50,714 nt of DNA, taken from Armatimonadota bacterium (GTDB taxonomy: Bacteria > Armatimonadota > JADLDR01). Positions 1-7,296 of the stretch are shown here, one piece after another. The DNA is taken from NCBI GenBank assembly GCA_020846535.1, contig JADLDR010000085.1, positions 1-50,714 of the forward strand, given 5' to 3'. How positions within the stretch are numbered: position 1 is the stretch's first letter; every line of letters begins with the position of its first letter. Made by a program: the position numbers and the translations under genes. The notes beneath the pieces were generated by a model. That model was not told the DNA's origin, made no database searches, and saw only the letters and a program-made list of their open reading frames with translations.

Positions 1-2
1 AA

Positions 3-1001
3 ATGAAACACCTGACACTATTGAAGATGATTGTCGTGGTAATCTTTCTGTTAGCATTTTCCGCCCAGGTTTTTGCCACACCGTCTGTCAGCGTGACAAA
101 AGATTATCCGGTTTTATGGGTCAATGGGCCGATTGCTCAAACAACACCTATAATAGCTACTGTAGCTGATAACGGCAGTCCTCTATCGGGTGTTACGGTA
201 AGCTTTTCGACAACTAAGGGATCTATTAGCCCGTCAAGCGCACAGACTGGTAGCGATGGGAAAGCTGCTACAACCCTCTCGACTAGTGGTTCCTCTACCA
301 GTGGTACTGCAACCATAACAGCTTCAGTCACTATCAATGGACAACCATATAGTGGAACCACCACAGTAAAATTTACGTTTGGAAGCTGGAATAAAATATT
401 TTCAGGCACTGGATCAGGATCAGTCAGTTGGACAGTGATTAGCGGGTCCGTAGAGGCGTGGGTTGAGGGACATCTCCTTATATACAGCGGCCAAACGATT
501 GCTTGTGAAACGGAGGTCGGAATTAAGGCTACTCTTTCGGGATCCAATGTGCAGGCGAATGGATCCGGGCAATCTCAACTTAATTACAGTCTAACCTGGG
601 TAGGTAATCCGAACAATACTAATTCTCCCCCTCCTTCACGCCTGAAAATTAAAGAAAGCTATACCGCAAGTCGAGAACTAGCGATGCAGCCCGGTACGGG
701 GGGGATGAATCCTTCAGGATCGGCGCGTGCTCAAGCGCAGACACAAGGCTCTGATCAAATTCAACCTGATATACACTCTATTGTTTTCAATGTTGGGAGT
801 GGCTCTACGGAAACAGGGACAGACGGGCCGGACGTCCATGTAATCCTTAACGGTTACATAGACAGCAGTAGCGGTGAGATTGACGATTCATTTGTAACCC
901 TGAGTAGCGCTATTGCTCCATATATAAATACTATAAGGCAAAGTATAGTAGAAGATACTTCCACTGGATTAATTAGTGGAAATGCATCGGTGCTAGGATA
1001 A
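3..1001 (+). CDS. Secreted protein with an Ig-like (Big_1/invasin-type) domain
   Basis: 332-residue protein. Residues 1-25 form a Sec signal peptide (MKHL start, hydrophobic run, FAT cleavage region). Residues about 30-125 look like a bacterial Ig-like Big_1 domain: they are rich in Thr/Ser/Gly beta-strands and carry the phrases PIIATVADNGSPLSGVTVSF and TGSDGKAATTLST, which are typical of invasin-type repeats. The rest (130-332) is Ser/Gly/Asn-rich and unrecognised. The gene is visibly AT-richer than most of the window. The ATG lies two bases from the window edge, so no ribosome site can be seen and a longer N-terminus cannot be excluded, although the signal peptide fits this start. Its role (surface or adhesion-type protein) is inferred only from the fold. 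The next two genes also encode secreted proteins. Confidence 0.72.
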   Translation: MKHLTLLKMIVVVIFLLAFSAQVFATPSVSVTKDYPVLWVNGPIAQTTPIIATVADNGSPLSGVTVSFSTTKGSISPSSAQTGSDGKAATTLSTSGSSTSGTATITASVTINGQPYSGTTTVKFTFGSWNKIFSGTGSGSVSWTVISGSVEAWVEGHLLIYSGQTIACETEVGIKATLSGSNVQANGSGQSQLNYSLTWVGNPNNTNSPPPSRLKIKESYTASRELAMQPGTGGMNPSGSARAQAQTQGSDQIQPDIHSIVFNVGSGSTETGTDGPDVHVILNGYIDSSSGEIDDSFVTLSSAIAPYINTIRQSIVEDTSTGLISGNASVLG

Positions 1002-1007
1002 AAGCAA

Positions 1008-1044
1008 ACAAGCAGGTTTCCCCATTATGAGGAAACCTGCTTGT
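1008..1044. terminator. Perfect 14-bp hairpin after the Ig-like gene
   Basis: Arms 1008-1021 and 1031-1044 are exact reverse complements around a 9-base loop, starting 7 bases after the stop codon. No clean T-tract follows, so it may be a weak or factor-assisted terminator or an mRNA 3'-end stabiliser. The next gene's ribosome site (AGGAAAGGAG) lies about 10 bases past the hairpin. Confidence 0.6.
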
Positions 1045-1073
1045 CATAATCATAGGAAAGGAGTAGCAATAAG

Positions 1074-1781
1074 ATGAAAGCGACATACATTTTTATATTT
1101 TTATTTCTGCTGGCTTCAGATGCCTCGCAGATCGTCTGCGCTCAAAAGGCTTCTTCAAAAGCGACCGGCATGCGTATTAACGTCCGGCCTACCGAACAAG
1201 ACAGGCTCTTCAAGCAGCGGATATCCCTTCGGAATAAAGCGACGCCTGCGGAGGAGGTTCTCGAATCCATAGAGCAAGCAACCCGATTGAAGTTTACAAT
1301 AGACAAAGAACTGAATTCCCGGCCTCGCAAACTCACCCTATTTTGCACGCAAATGGCTCCCGCTCAGGTGCTGGTTGCCATCGGGGAATTGTATGGTGGA
1401 GAGTGGGTGCGGAAAAGCAGGGGCGTTTTTTGCCTTGTGCCGCGAGGTCGGGGGGAAGATCCGGCGGAAAACATACTGGCTGAAATTCAAGCCGAAATAG
1501 ACAAGCTGTCACCGGACAGCAATCAAAGCGATCTCAGCAGCGCCGATCAGAAAATCGTCAGCGCTATACAAGATCAACTCTATTATCTTCGCGGAGATCC
1601 GCTCTGGTCGGAGGGACTTTTTTTGAACGGTGTTTTGACCCGTAAAGAAAAAGTCGGCTCATTCTTTAACAACCAAACACAACGCATAATCTCTTGGGGA
1701 CTCGGCAGCCGACAAGAAGAACAGGTGGGGGATCTTCGAACTGGCAGAGTCGCTACGAAATTTTGGACATATAGTAAATAA
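1074..1781 (+). CDS. Secreted STN-like domain protein (first of two)
   Basis: 235 residues with a Sec signal peptide at about 1-23 (ending VCAQ). Residues about 45-125 resemble the STN (secretin/TonB short N-terminal) fold: a strand-helix pattern around ISLRNKATPAEEVLESIEQA, then KFTIDKEL, then APAQVLVAIGELYGGEWVRK. This fold normally sits at the N-terminus of secretins and TonB-dependent receptors, but no barrel or secretin core follows. The C-terminal half (about 130-235) is predicted helical and unrecognised. The start is supported by a strong AGGAAAGGAG site. The following gene has the same layout and is probably a diverged paralogue in the same transcription unit. The function is unknown; periplasmic protein-protein contact is an inference. 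Confidence 0.68.
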   Translation: MKATYIFIFLFLLASDASQIVCAQKASSKATGMRINVRPTEQDRLFKQRISLRNKATPAEEVLESIEQATRLKFTIDKELNSRPRKLTLFCTQMAPAQVLVAIGELYGGEWVRKSRGVFCLVPRGRGEDPAENILAEIQAEIDKLSPDSNQSDLSSADQKIVSAIQDQLYYLRGDPLWSEGLFLNGVLTRKEKVGSFFNNQTQRIISWGLGSRQEEQVGDLRTGRVATKFWTYSK

Positions 1782-1841
1782 CATTCTGGATCCCATGGAC
1801 CAAGAGATAGCTAAAAACGATATCGCTAGAAGGGGTTTGCT

Positions 1842-2579
1842 ATGAACAGTCGCCGATTCTACTCGAAGAAGCTGATCTTTGCCGTCGCGCTGGCCGGGTT
1901 TCTTTGGCTCAGCCCGAAGAGTCAGGCCGGGACGCAAGATAAAAATATGATACTGACAGCCAGGCCGGAGATGCCGCTTGCTCTGGAGAGCGGCGTCTCC
2001 ATAACGCTGGACACCAAAGATGGCTTTGTGGAAAACCTGTCGGCGCTCAGCGATAAGACAGGACTGAACTTGATGACGCTCTTGACGGACTGCCAGCCCA
2101 AGGAAAAAAGAACGCTGAATTTCGACCGAAAGCCTGTCCGGGAGGTACTCGACAGCCTTGCAGCGATCTATCGCATGCGGTGGCGCGTGGTGGATTCCCA
2201 ATCGGGGGTTGGGGCGTTTATTCTGGTAGAGGAACAGGAGCGCCAAAGCGATAAGGAGCGCCTTCAAAATCTGAAAAAGGAGATGGCGAGCGAACTGGAA
2301 AAGCGCGGTTGGCAATTGCCGGAAGATAGGGCGGACGGCTCGAAAGGCTTCGGGGGGCAATTGATGAAAGCATACAATCAACAAGCCCGACAAACGCTCA
2401 ACGCTATAGAGAGTCGTTTGGACTCAGCTTCACTGGACAGCCTGGCAAACGAAGGCATCGAAATCATGCGATTGCCAGGCGATATCCGGCAATCTCTGGG
2501 GGGACTGCTCGAAGGCAGCCAACGCGCTTGGCTATACAATCGGACCCAACAGATGCTTTTCTGGCTTTTGAAACGATGA
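1842..2579 (+). CDS. Secreted STN-like domain protein (second of two)
   Basis: 245 residues. Residues 1-29 are a signal peptide (basic MNSRRFYSKK, hydrophobic core, SQAG). An STN-like region follows at about 45-130 (DTKDGFVENLSALSDKTGLN, then RTLNFDRKPVREVLDSLAAI), and then a helical, charged C-terminal half. The order of elements and the length match the gene at 1074-1781, so the two look like tandem paralogues despite low identity. It is GC-richer than its upstream neighbours. An AGAAGGGGTTT site precedes the ATG. No secretin, TonB receptor or pilus gene is adjacent to explain it. Confidence 0.68.
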   Translation: MNSRRFYSKKLIFAVALAGFLWLSPKSQAGTQDKNMILTARPEMPLALESGVSITLDTKDGFVENLSALSDKTGLNLMTLLTDCQPKEKRTLNFDRKPVREVLDSLAAIYRMRWRVVDSQSGVGAFILVEEQERQSDKERLQNLKKEMASELEKRGWQLPEDRADGSKGFGGQLMKAYNQQARQTLNAIESRLDSASLDSLANEGIEIMRLPGDIRQSLGGLLEGSQRAWLYNRTQQMLFWLLKR

Positions 2580-2724
2580 TCGCTATGCTTGTAGGTTCTC
2601 TATAGCCCGTTCTGAACGATGGAAAAGGCAGTGGAATCCGCCCTCAGAGCGCCCCAGACCCAGCGCCTCCCCTGCCCGGCGCAGAGTATGGTGACCCGCC
2701 CCTCCAGCTTGAGGAAGCGAGCGC

Positions 2725-2753
2725 TTGATACTTTTCTTTCGTTATGGTATGAT
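2725..2753 (+). promoter_or_regulatory. Sigma70-type promoter of the metal-uptake operon
   Basis: TTGATA (2725-2730) and TATGAT (2748-2753) are separated by exactly 17 bp, each one mismatch from consensus. The transcript would start about 30 bases before the first gene of the operon. It lies in the 210-base gap 2580-2789, where I recognise no other feature and no clear Zur- or Fur-like palindrome. Confidence 0.68.
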
Positions 2754-2789
2754 TAAAGCAACCTGATCGAAAGGAGGGGTTTTGACGCC

Positions 2790-3116
2790 ATGCGACCGAC
2801 AAAGCTGCGGTATCTAGCCTTGCTGCTGGCCGGAGCCTGTTTATGGCTGGGAGCCTGTCTGGGCGGATACCACGTCTGCGAAATGCAGGCAAGCGGCCAC
2901 GATGCCGACGCCGCCTATTCCGCCGCCCAGAGCCTTGCGCCGCCCGACGCGCCGCTGTGCGTGGCCTGCGTCTGGGCCAAATCTGCATCCGACCTGACCC
3001 GCAACGACTTCCTTCCCCTTGCCCGGGCTGTGAGCGCCGCTTCGCCCGCGCTCGCCTCTATTCACCTCAGTCCGTTTCTCTCCACCTGCAGGTCCCGCGC
3101 CCCTCCCGCTGCGTAA
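2790..3116 (+). CDS. Small secreted Cys-rich protein heading the metal-uptake operon
   Basis: 108 residues. A hydrophobic N-terminal segment (7-27) forms a signal peptide or membrane anchor; Cys23 sits in a lipobox-like LGAC. Then come His28, Cys30, His37 and a CxxC at 57-60 in an Ala/Pro-rich chain. Small proteins with His and CxxC groups (for example DUF2946-like) occur in metal-handling loci, but I cannot assign this one to a family. It has a strong ribosome site (AAAGGAGGGG) and follows the 2725 promoter. Position as the first gene before a porin and a ZnuABC-like transporter suggests metal binding or delivery outside the inner membrane; that is inference. Confidence 0.6.
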   Translation: MRPTKLRYLALLLAGACLWLGACLGGYHVCEMQASGHDADAAYSAAQSLAPPDAPLCVACVWAKSASDLTRNDFLPLARAVSAASPALASIHLSPFLSTCRSRAPPAA

Positions 3117-3218
3117 TCCTCCTATTCATACGAACTTCATCCATATACAGCGATCATAACGTGCCGGATGGCGGAATGCGCCTTCCGGAACGACGGCATT
3201 GCCATAGGGAGGCTTCCT

Positions 3219-4469
3219 GTGAAACGTATCATTGCCGTTTTATCAACTCTGTTAACTCTGCTTTCTATAACCGCCATTTGTACGGCACAGGATGAATCAT
3301 CACCGAATAAGAACGAGGAAATCGAGGCAGTCAAGCAGGAAATGGAGGCTATGAAAGCGCGGATGGAAGAGCTTCAGCAAAAGCTGGAAGCTCTCCAGAA
3401 AGCAGAGGAGGAAAAAACAGCGCCTGCCGCGCCGGTTTCATCCTCCCTACTGAATCCGGATATCACCCTGTTGGGCAACGCAACCGGGCATATCGGAAGC
3501 GATAAGGGCGATCCTGACCGCGACCGCCTTCGGCTGGATGAAATCGAGCTGGGTATCCAGAGCCGGGTTTACCCGGATATCCGGGCCGATATGTTCGTCG
3601 GCCTCGGTCGCGAGGAGGACTTCAAGGCGGAATTGGAAGAGGGGTATCTGACCTTTCTTCGTCTGGGCAACAGCGCCTTCGGAGCCAGAGTCGGTAAAAT
3701 GCTGACCCCGATAGGCAAGGTCAATACGCTCCACCCTCATTCCTGGCTCTATATTGACCGCCCCGCCCCTCTGAATGCCTTCTTCGGAGACCACGGACTC
3801 ACCACCAACGGGGCCATGCTCTCCTATATGATTCCCACTCCCAGCGACCTGTTCGCCCGCCTGGAACTGGGGCTGTGGGACTCGCCAGCGATTCACGCCC
3901 ATGAGCATGAGGCGGAAGAACGGGCGGCAGACGAGGAAGAATCCGAGGCAGCGCCCGGCCTGGGAACCGACCGCGCTCTGAAGTCGGCCCGCCTCTGGCT
4001 GTCCAGGGCGCTCGGGGAGGCTGCCGAACTCGAATTCGGCACAAGTTATCTGTGGGGCAAAGCGCCCGAATATGAGGGCAGCCGGGATAAAATCGATATG
4101 CTGGCCTTTGATATGACTTACCGCCGGTGGCCCGGCGCATTCAGCAGGGTCATGTTCCAGGGGGAATACTTCTCCCATCGCCGCAGGGGAGCCGAAGGCG
4201 GCCATCGCCGGAACGGCTATTACCTCTTTGCAGGATACAAACCGGGCCGCTACTGGGAATACGGCCTCCGCTACGACTGGACGGCCTTTCCCTATCCCAT
4301 GCCGGGCCGGGAGAACAGCCTGTCGGCTATCCTCACGCACTACCTGAACGAAACGACCTGCGCCCGCCTGCAACTCAAGCGCGGCAGCCGTCCCAGCCGG
4401 GACAATTTTACCGAGTTCTGGCTGCAACTGATCTTCGGGGCAGGCCCGCATTCGCATCCCTTGCAATAA
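3219..4469 (+). CDS. Outer-membrane porin-like protein of the zinc/manganese locus
   Basis: 416 residues from a GTG start preceded by GGGAGG. An ATG 51 bases upstream is in frame but lacks a ribosome site and would put 17 residues before the signal peptide. Residues 1-24 are a signal peptide. Residues about 33-68 form a Glu/Lys/Met/Leu-rich coiled coil, as in porins with a periplasmic trimerisation helix. From about 80 to the end there are alternating amphipathic strands with many Tyr/Trp/Gly, typical of a beta-barrel. A His/Glu/Asp-rich loop around 225-250 (HAHEHEAEERAADEEE) looks metal-binding and likely faces the solvent. Its place before a ZnuABC-like system suggests it lets zinc or manganese cross the outer membrane. 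The exact family is uncertain. Confidence 0.7.
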   Translation: MKRIIAVLSTLLTLLSITAICTAQDESSPNKNEEIEAVKQEMEAMKARMEELQQKLEALQKAEEEKTAPAAPVSSSLLNPDITLLGNATGHIGSDKGDPDRDRLRLDEIELGIQSRVYPDIRADMFVGLGREEDFKAELEEGYLTFLRLGNSAFGARVGKMLTPIGKVNTLHPHSWLYIDRPAPLNAFFGDHGLTTNGAMLSYMIPTPSDLFARLELGLWDSPAIHAHEHEAEERAADEEESEAAPGLGTDRALKSARLWLSRALGEAAELEFGTSYLWGKAPEYEGSRDKIDMLAFDMTYRRWPGAFSRVMFQGEYFSHRRRGAEGGHRRNGYYLFAGYKPGRYWEYGLRYDWTAFPYPMPGRENSLSAILTHYLNETTCARLQLKRGSRPSRDNFTEFWLQLIFGAGPHSHPLQ

Positions 4470-4487
4470 TCGAAACCGGAGGTAACC

Positions 4488-5420
4488 ATGAATCGTTCTT
4501 TCATCCCCGGCGTGGGCCGGTGGATCTCTCTATTGGCAGCCGGATTGTCTCTGCTGGCTTTGCCCGGCGCGGCTTTCGCCAAAGTGAATATCGTGGCGAC
4601 GACCACGGATCTGATGGATATCGCCCGCAGCATCGGGGGCAATAAGGTGGATGTGACGGTTCTGAGCCGGGGGGTGGACAACCCTCACGCCGTCGAACCG
4701 AGACCCAGCCAGGTAATCAAACTGACCCAGGCCGCCCTGCTCCTCCGGATCGGGATGGACCTGGACATGTGGGTGGACAGCCTGATCGATGCCGCCCGCA
4801 ACGGGAATATCGCGCGAGGGGGCAAGGGCTATGTGGACTGCTCCACAGGTATCAAGCGCCTCGAAATTCCCACGGAACGGGTGGATGCCTCAATGGGCGA
4901 TATCCATATCTACGGCAACCCTCACTACTGGCTCGATCCCTTAAACGGCAAAATTATCGCCCGCAATATCCTGAATGCCCTCCAGCGGGTGGACCCTTCC
5001 AATGCGGAAAGCTATGCCGCGAATTTCAGGGAATACGCCCGAACCCTGGACCAAAAGGCCGATGCATGGGAGCGGCAGCTCGCCCCGTTCAAAGGGGCCA
5101 AGATCGTCACTTACCACAAGTCGCTCATCTACTTCCTGAAGCGGTTCGGGTTCGTCCAGTTCGGGGAAGTGGAACCCAAGCCCGGCATCAAGCCCTCGCC
5201 CTCTCACGTCAATCAGTTGATCCGCGAAATGAAGTCCGGCGGCGCGAAGGTGATCATGATGGAGCCTTTCTACGAAAAACGGTATCCCGATCTCATCGCT
5301 CGCGAAACCGGGGCGAAAGTGGCGGTCGTGCCTCCGTCCGTCAATTCCATGAAAGGGATCGATACCTACATCGAAGTGATGGATGCCATCGTCAGCCGGG
5401 TAGCCGAAGCCTTGAAGTAA
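4488..5420 (+). CDS. znuA: ZnuA/TroA-type metal ABC transporter substrate-binding protein
   Basis: 310 residues, close to the family norm. Signal peptide 1-31 (ends AAFA), then a cluster A-I binding protein. Candidate metal ligands are His67 (NPHAVEPRPSQ), His146 (GNPHYWLDP), His210 (TYHKSLIYF) and an acidic residue near Glu259 (MEPFYEKRYPD). The long His-rich loop of classical ZnuA is absent; the short acidic/His segment near 132-146 may replace it. It captures Zn(II) or Mn(II) in the periplasm for the permease encoded downstream. The start has GGAGG eight bases upstream. The genes for ATPase and permease follow after a 205-base gap filled by an inverted repeat. The metal cannot be decided from sequence alone. 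Confidence 0.88.
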   Translation: MNRSFIPGVGRWISLLAAGLSLLALPGAAFAKVNIVATTTDLMDIARSIGGNKVDVTVLSRGVDNPHAVEPRPSQVIKLTQAALLLRIGMDLDMWVDSLIDAARNGNIARGGKGYVDCSTGIKRLEIPTERVDASMGDIHIYGNPHYWLDPLNGKIIARNILNALQRVDPSNAESYAANFREYARTLDQKADAWERQLAPFKGAKIVTYHKSLIYFLKRFGFVQFGEVEPKPGIKPSPSHVNQLIREMKSGGAKVIMMEPFYEKRYPDLIARETGAKVAVVPPSVNSMKGIDTYIEVMDAIVSRVAEALK

Positions 5421-5455
5421 GCAAATGCCGCCGCAGATGCGGACGGAATGACGTC

Positions 5456-5578
5456 GATGCCGTCTGCGAGGAGCTTTAGCGACGCGGCAATCTCCAGTCT
5501 GGCAAATGAACGGGAAGACTCTGCTGGCAGACGCTCCCCTGGAGACCGGCTTCGTCGCTAAAGCTCCTCGCAATGACA
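5456..5578. repeat. Dispersed inverted-repeat element, copy 1
   Basis: Two imperfect arms, 5456-5497 and 5539-5577, are reverse complements sharing the core GCGAGGAGCTTTAGCGACG next to CAATCTCCAG-like sequence, so the RNA would fold into a long hairpin. Related copies lie at 15258-15384 (both arms) and 33358-33400 (one arm). This copy separates the substrate-binding gene from the ATPase gene and could attenuate transcription or change the ratio of the two products. No coding content. Confidence 0.82.
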
Positions 5579-5625
5579 TAAAGGCACGCGCCTGCTGTTG
5601 CCTATTCCAACCAAAGGAGTTTTCA

Positions 5626-6417
5626 ATGCTTCATCCGCTGATAGAATTTCGCAACGCCGACCTGGGATATGGACGCCGGAGCGTCCTGGAGAGAATTGAT
5701 TTCAGCATCTATGCGGGAGATTTTCTAGGGATCGTCGGGCCGAACGGGGCAGGCAAAACCACGATTCTGAAAAGCATCCTCGGGCTGCTGAAACCCGTTC
5801 GCGGGGAAGTAGTCTTCAGAGAAGGCAATCTCCGCATCGGATACGTTCCGCAGAGAGAAACCCTCGACAGCGCCTTCCCGCTGTCGATGCTGGACATCGT
5901 GCTGATGGGCCGCTACCCGCGCATCGGACTGATACGCCGTCCCGGTAAAGAGGATTACGAGAAAGCCAATGAATGCCTGGCCCATGTGGGGATCAGCAAC
6001 CTGGCACACCGTCCTTACCGGAATCTGTCCGGCGGCCAGAAGCAGCGCGCCCTGATCGCTCGCGCTCTTGCAGGGGAACCCTCACTCCTGGTCCTCGATG
6101 AGCCGACCAACGGCATGGACCTGGCCTCTGAGGAGGCCATCATGAGCCTGATCGAGCGGCTGCATACGGAAGACGCCAGCCTGACAATCCTCATGGTCAG
6201 CCACCTTCTGAACACGGTGGCGAACTACGCCCACCGCCTGGTGATTCTGGGCGACGGCGACCTCCGGATCGGCCCGGTCGAGGAGGTGCTGACCTCTCAG
6301 AATATCACGAATCTTTACGGGATGCCCGTGCAGGTGGCGCTGGTGAATGGCCGCAGGGTAGTGCTGGCCGGAGGGGCTCATTCTGTGGCAGAAATGGAAA
6401 CGAGGAATGAGGTATGA
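5626..6417 (+). CDS. znuC: Metal ABC transporter ATP-binding protein
   Basis: 263 residues from the ATG behind AAAGGAG; an in-frame ATG 120 bases upstream lies inside the inverted repeat and would add an implausible extension. Walker A GPNGAGKTT (38-46), ABC signature LSGGQKQR, Walker B LLVLDEP and a SHLL switch histidine are all present. The C-terminal tail carries a typical short extension (about 225-263). It powers import by the permease encoded in the next gene, with which it overlaps by four bases (ATGA), implying translational coupling. Its product works with the ZnuA-like protein upstream. Confidence 0.92.
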   Translation: MLHPLIEFRNADLGYGRRSVLERIDFSIYAGDFLGIVGPNGAGKTTILKSILGLLKPVRGEVVFREGNLRIGYVPQRETLDSAFPLSMLDIVLMGRYPRIGLIRRPGKEDYEKANECLAHVGISNLAHRPYRNLSGGQKQRALIARALAGEPSLLVLDEPTNGMDLASEEAIMSLIERLHTEDASLTILMVSHLLNTVANYAHRLVILGDGDLRIGPVEEVLTSQNITNLYGMPVQVALVNGRRVVLAGGAHSVAEMETRNEV

Positions 6418-7238
6418 ATACAGGCATGTTTTGGGAAACCATCCAGGCCCCCTTCGTTCACCGTGCCCTGATCGCGGGCATATCTGTCGGAGGCATCTGC
6501 GCGTTTCTCGCCGTCTACGTGGTGTTGAAGCGGATCGTGTTCGTGGGGGCGGCTCTGGCCCAGGTATCGGCAGCGGGCGTGGCGATGGGCTTCCTTCTCG
6601 GCCAAAGCCCGCTTCTTTTTTCGATTCTGGCGACCCTGGGGGCCGTGGTCTGCTTCTCCCTCCAGCACAGAGAACGCATGATCCCGAGAGAAAGCCTGAT
6701 CGGGGCCGCATACGGCATCGCCGCCGCCGCTTCGGTGATATTCATCCTCAAAAGCCCCCAGGGTGAAGACGAGGCCCGCAAGCTCCTGGAGGGCGATATC
6801 CTGACCGTCACCGCCGGCCAGATCGAGCTGATGGCCGCTGTCTTTGTGGTGGTCGCCCTGATTCACTATCTCTTCGCCAAAGAGTTCCTGGCCGTCTCCT
6901 TCGATCCCGAAACGGCCAGCGCCCTGGGCCTGAAGCCTCGCCTTTTCGAGATGCTCTTCTACCTGACCCTGGGAGTGACGATATCGGTGGCCGCCCAGTT
7001 TGCGGGAACGCTGCTGGTCTTCGCCTTCCTGGTCGTTCCCGGCGTGACCGCCCTCCTGGTGACCCGTTCCATGCGCTCCGCCTTCACGGTGGCCGTGCTG
7101 AGCAGCATATTCGCCACCGTCCTGGGAATCCTGGCTTCCGCCCTCTTCGACCTCCCGACAGGCCCTTCCATCGTGGTTCTCTCCGCTGTCTTCCTTATGG
7201 TTGCGGCGATGGCCTCCCCACTGATCAAAGGTCATTAA
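6414..7238 (+). CDS. znuB: Metal ABC transporter permease (ABC-3 family)
   Basis: 274 residues with about eight transmembrane helices, the normal size for the ZnuB/MntB/TroC family. Conserved family stretches include VGAALAQVSAAGVAMG near 43-58 and the FAGTLLVFAFLVVPG segment near 197-212. It forms the inner-membrane channel for Zn(II) or Mn(II). The start codon overlaps the ATPase stop codon. It is the last gene of the operon and is followed eight bases later by a strong hairpin. Confidence 0.92.
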   Translation: MNTGMFWETIQAPFVHRALIAGISVGGICAFLAVYVVLKRIVFVGAALAQVSAAGVAMGFLLGQSPLLFSILATLGAVVCFSLQHRERMIPRESLIGAAYGIAAAASVIFILKSPQGEDEARKLLEGDILTVTAGQIELMAAVFVVVALIHYLFAKEFLAVSFDPETASALGLKPRLFEMLFYLTLGVTISVAAQFAGTLLVFAFLVVPGVTALLVTRSMRSAFTVAVLSSIFATVLGILASALFDLPTGPSIVVLSAVFLMVAAMASPLIKGH

Positions 7239-7245
7239 CGGTTGA

Positions 7246-7286
7246 GCCGACGGGCTTTGCCTTTGCGCAGTGCAAGGCCCGTCGGC
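7246..7286. terminator. Bidirectional terminator between convergent genes
   Basis: A 15-bp stem (7246-7260 with 7272-7286, one G-T type mismatch) around an 11-base loop, placed between the end of the permease gene (plus) and the end of the glycyl-radical enzyme gene (minus). The flanks give only short A/T runs on either side. Confidence 0.72.
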
Positions 7287-7296
7287 CTAAAGCGAT

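Noticed and set aside
5506-5625. N-terminal extension of the metal ATPase by 40 codons
   Set aside because: It consists of translated inverted repeat; a good ribosome site lies before the ATG at 5626.
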